Assembly: GCF_900105355.1 (NCBI RefSeq)
Contig: NZ_FNSC01000001.1
Location: 1-64,000, forward strand
DNA from: Pseudomonas anguilliseptica
Lineage (GTDB): Bacteria > Pseudomonadota > Gammaproteobacteria > Pseudomonadales > Pseudomonadaceae
Direction: 5' to 3'
DNA length: 64,000 nt
This document shows, one piece after another, positions 62,275 to 64,000 of this stretch; the first letter of the stretch is position 1; the number at the start of each line of letters is the position of its first letter. Made by a program: the position numbers and the translations under genes. The notes beneath the pieces were generated by a model. That model ran no database searches. It had not been told where the DNA came from and saw only the letters and a program-made list of their open reading frames with translations.

Positions 62275-63158
62275 CGTTTGGCCTCCAGCCGTTGACGAAA
62301 TTGCAGGTAATGCGTCAGCACCTGATCCGGTGCCTCGGTCTGCGGATAATGGCCAATGCCCTCCAGCAGCACAGTGTCTGGCTTGGCAATCAGCTCACGG
62401 TAACGCGCCACCATATGCGCCCCGGAAATTGGGTCGACTGCACCGTCGATCACTCGCATCGGCACCGCCGTAGCCTGCATCGCCGCCACCCAACGGTCAC
62501 GGTTGACCCGGCGCTCGGGCATATAGCGGATCAAGCGATGCATCACCGCCGGACCGTTATTCGCGGCAATCAGGCTCCAGAAGTCATCCAGCTCACCGGC
62601 GCTCGGTTGAGTGTGCGGGCCAAACACCTTGGCAAAACTCTGCGCCAGCTTCTGCCGGCTGAACAACCGGCCAACCAGCGGGCCGATGGGGCTGAGCAGC
62701 AGCTTCTGCACCAATACCGGATGGTGCGTTTCCGGAAACAGCCCGCCATTGAGAAACACGCAACTGGCGAGCTGCACGCGTCCGTCCTGATGCCGCGCCA
62801 GCAGCTCTTGCGCCACGCTGTCGCCATAGTCATGGGCCAGTACATGCAGCGGTTTATCCACGCCCAGGTGCGCCAGCAGCGCCTGTTGCAGATCGGCCTG
62901 CTCCAGCAGGCTGTAGGCATGCCCACGCGGTTTGGCCGAGTCGCCAAAGCCGAGCATGTCACAGGCTATCACCTGATAGCGCTCCGCCAGCGCGGCCCAC
63001 AGGTAGTGCCAATCCCAACTGGCGGTGGGAAAACCATGAATCAGCAACAGCGGCTCGCCCTGCCCGGCCGTCCAGTAGCGGATGGCATGGCCGTTAAAGC
63101 TGAAGGTCTGCCCCGCGCTGCGCCAATCCGCCAGGGCAACCCCTGGCAGCGCCGTCAT
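62253..63158 (-). CDS. alpha/beta hydrolase, haloalkane dehalogenase/epoxide hydrolase-like
   Basis: 301 residues: oxyanion loop HGFPTASWDWHYLW, the nucleophile elbow HDYGDSVAQ with Asp in place of the usual Ser, the cap region with its SRQKLAQSF helix, and the catalytic His in GIGHYPQTEAPDQV. An Asp nucleophile marks haloalkane dehalogenases and epoxide hydrolases rather than esterases. ATG 63158 overlaps the aldolase stop (ATGA). The substrate is unknown; coupling to a class II aldolase and a DUF1569 protein is notable. Confidence 0.85.
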   Translation of the reverse strand: MTALPGVALADWRSAGQTFSFNGHAIRYWTAGQGEPLLLIHGFPTASWDWHYLWAALAERYQVIACDMLGFGDSAKPRGHAYSLLEQADLQQALLAHLGVDKPLHVLAHDYGDSVAQELLARHQDGRVQLASCVFLNGGLFPETHHPVLVQKLLLSPIGPLVGRLFSRQKLAQSFAKVFGPHTQPSAGELDDFWSLIAANNGPAVMHRLIRYMPERRVNRDRWVAAMQATAVPMRVIDGAVDPISGAHMVARYRELIAKPDTVLLEGIGHYPQTEAPDQVLTHYLQFRQRLEAKRCNDAQS

Positions 63159-63937
63159 GCTGCGTAACCTGGCATCTGTTGATCCAGTTTGCGCAGCAGT
63201 GCCGGCCACGGCAGTGCGCCGCCCATGCCCTGCGGGCTTTTCATCACGCCGGCGATCATCGCCCGGGCGCCATCAAGAATCTGTTGCGGGATATGGATCA
63301 GCTCTGCCCCGCCGCTCTGCGCCATCACCTGAATCTCGCAGGCGCGCTGCAGGGTGAACATGCCGAGGAAGGCATCGGCGATGCTGCCGAAGGCGGTGAG
63401 CAGGCCGTGGTTAGGCAGGATCATGAAATTCTTGTCGCCCAGATCCGCCTGCAGGCGCGACTTCTCGTCATGGTTCAGCGCCACGCCTTCATAGCCGTGG
63501 TAGGCCAGGCTGGCGAGAACGAACAGCGACTGCTGCGACAGCGGCAACAAACCCTGCTTCTGCGCCGATACAGCGATCCCCGCTGGGGTGTGGATATGCA
63601 ACACGCAACCAACGTCGTGACGCACTTCGTGCACGGCACTGTGGATGGTGTAGCCGGCCGGGTTGATATCGAACGGGCTGTCCATCAGCTTTTTACCGGA
63701 GAGGTCGATCTTCACCAGGCTGGAGGCGGTGATCTCATGGAACATCAGGCCATAGGGGTTGATCAGGAAATCTTCAGTGCCGGGAATCTTCGCCGAGATA
63801 TGGGTGAAGATCAGATCATCCCAGCCATACAGGGCAATCAGTCGGTAGCAGGCGGCCAGGTCCACCCGCGTCTGCCATTCGGCAGCGGAAACCTGATCCT
63901 TGAGGCTGACAACAGGCAGTGCGTGGGCAACGGTCAT
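63155..63937 (-). CDS. class II aldolase/adducin family protein
   Basis: 260 residues of the zinc-dependent class II aldolase/adducin fold. IFTHISAKIPGTEDFLINPYGLMFHEITASSLVKI opens the domain; the metal histidines lie in HIHTPAG and NHG (MILPNHGLLTA). Bacterial homologues of this length are often adducin-like proteins of unknown substrate. It is the first gene of a three-gene operon (aldolase, hydrolase, DUF1569) with overlapping ends. GAGGAG precedes ATG 63937, and a CA motif lies further upstream. Confidence 0.88.
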   Translation of the reverse strand: MTVAHALPVVSLKDQVSAAEWQTRVDLAACYRLIALYGWDDLIFTHISAKIPGTEDFLINPYGLMFHEITASSLVKIDLSGKKLMDSPFDINPAGYTIHSAVHEVRHDVGCVLHIHTPAGIAVSAQKQGLLPLSQQSLFVLASLAYHGYEGVALNHDEKSRLQADLGDKNFMILPNHGLLTAFGSIADAFLGMFTLQRACEIQVMAQSGGAELIHIPQQILDGARAMIAGVMKSPQGMGGALPWPALLRKLDQQMPGYAA

Positions 63938-63954
63938 GGTGGACTCCTCGGCTT

Positions 63955-63962
63955 TTGTTATT
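63955..63962 (-). promoter_or_regulatory. CA motif (AATAACAA), candidate Hfq/Crc site
   Basis: AATAACAA upstream of the aldolase ribosome-binding site matches AANAANAA. The window ends before any promoter can be recognised. Confidence 0.4.
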
Positions 63963-64000
63963 AAAGTGCCCAGGAGTCTAGCGAGGGATGCCGCAAAGGT

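Overview
The window reads as a chromosomal segment of a gamma-proteobacterium of the genus Pseudomonas. The evidence is the moderately high GC content, the Pseudomonas-type braCDEFG operon, rhlG, fpr with divergent finR, dgkA-erdR, and a run (dgkA, erdR, ... PA3611-like protein, phosphoketolase-like protein, MBL nuclease, LOG protein, recX, recA) in the order I remember for P. aeruginosa PAO1 around PA3603-PA3617. That synteny is recalled, not computed. I saw no rRNA, tRNA, CRISPR array or prophage.

Layout. 1-7.1 kb: a degraded catabolic block on the minus strand. It has an aldehyde dehydrogenase start, a glutamine-synthetase-family enzyme, a TRAP transporter and an alpha/beta hydrolase, several with frameshifts or an in-frame amber codon. 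7.2-10.8 kb: an Old Yellow Enzyme reductase with its TetR regulator, small inverted-repeat elements and IS copy 1. 10.8-19.3 kb: an HD-GYP signalling protein, an MFS transporter, a solitary tubulin/FtsZ-superfamily gene on the plus strand, a hydroxypyruvate-isomerase-like/beta-hydroxyacid dehydrogenase pair (the latter with an amber codon) and two small DUF genes. 19.6-24.5 kb: intact braCDEFG. 24.6-30.4 kb: RNA-modification genes, rhlG, a VOC protein, a PAS-GAF-GGDEF cyclase and fpr. 30.5-41.2 kb: finR, dgkA, erdR, an EamA transporter, a DTW protein, a PA3611-like protein, a phosphoketolase-like/MBL/LOG stress-type cluster and recX.

Rearranged zone, 41.2-45.3 kb. recA keeps only about its C-terminal half. 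The break is at about 41731, inside conserved coding sequence and not at an IS end. Across the break is a foreign gene, split by IS copy 2 (perfect 4-bp ACAG duplication) and broken again by IS copy 3. Removing IS copy 2 and one ACAG restores its reading frame. The PAO1-like order stops here.

45.5-64 kb: an HPF-like protein, a DUF899 cluster with a chimeric sigma-factor/YCII open reading frame, an ABC-2 exporter, an I78-inhibitor lipoprotein, an acyl-CoA synthetase divergent from an AraC/TyrR-like regulator pair, a FecI-FecR-TonB receptor-PepSY iron-uptake unit with Fur-like sites, and an operon of class II aldolase, alpha/beta hydrolase and DUF1569 protein next to a multifunctional-enzyme-type SDR.

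The most unusual items are the truncated recA beside an IS-riddled foreign gene, the solitary tubulin-superfamily gene, the sigma/YCII chimera, the terminal-inverted-repeat elements placed exactly on gene stop codons, and the cluster of broken genes in the first 19 kb. Some indels may be sequence errors, so reads should be checked before biological conclusions are drawn from them.
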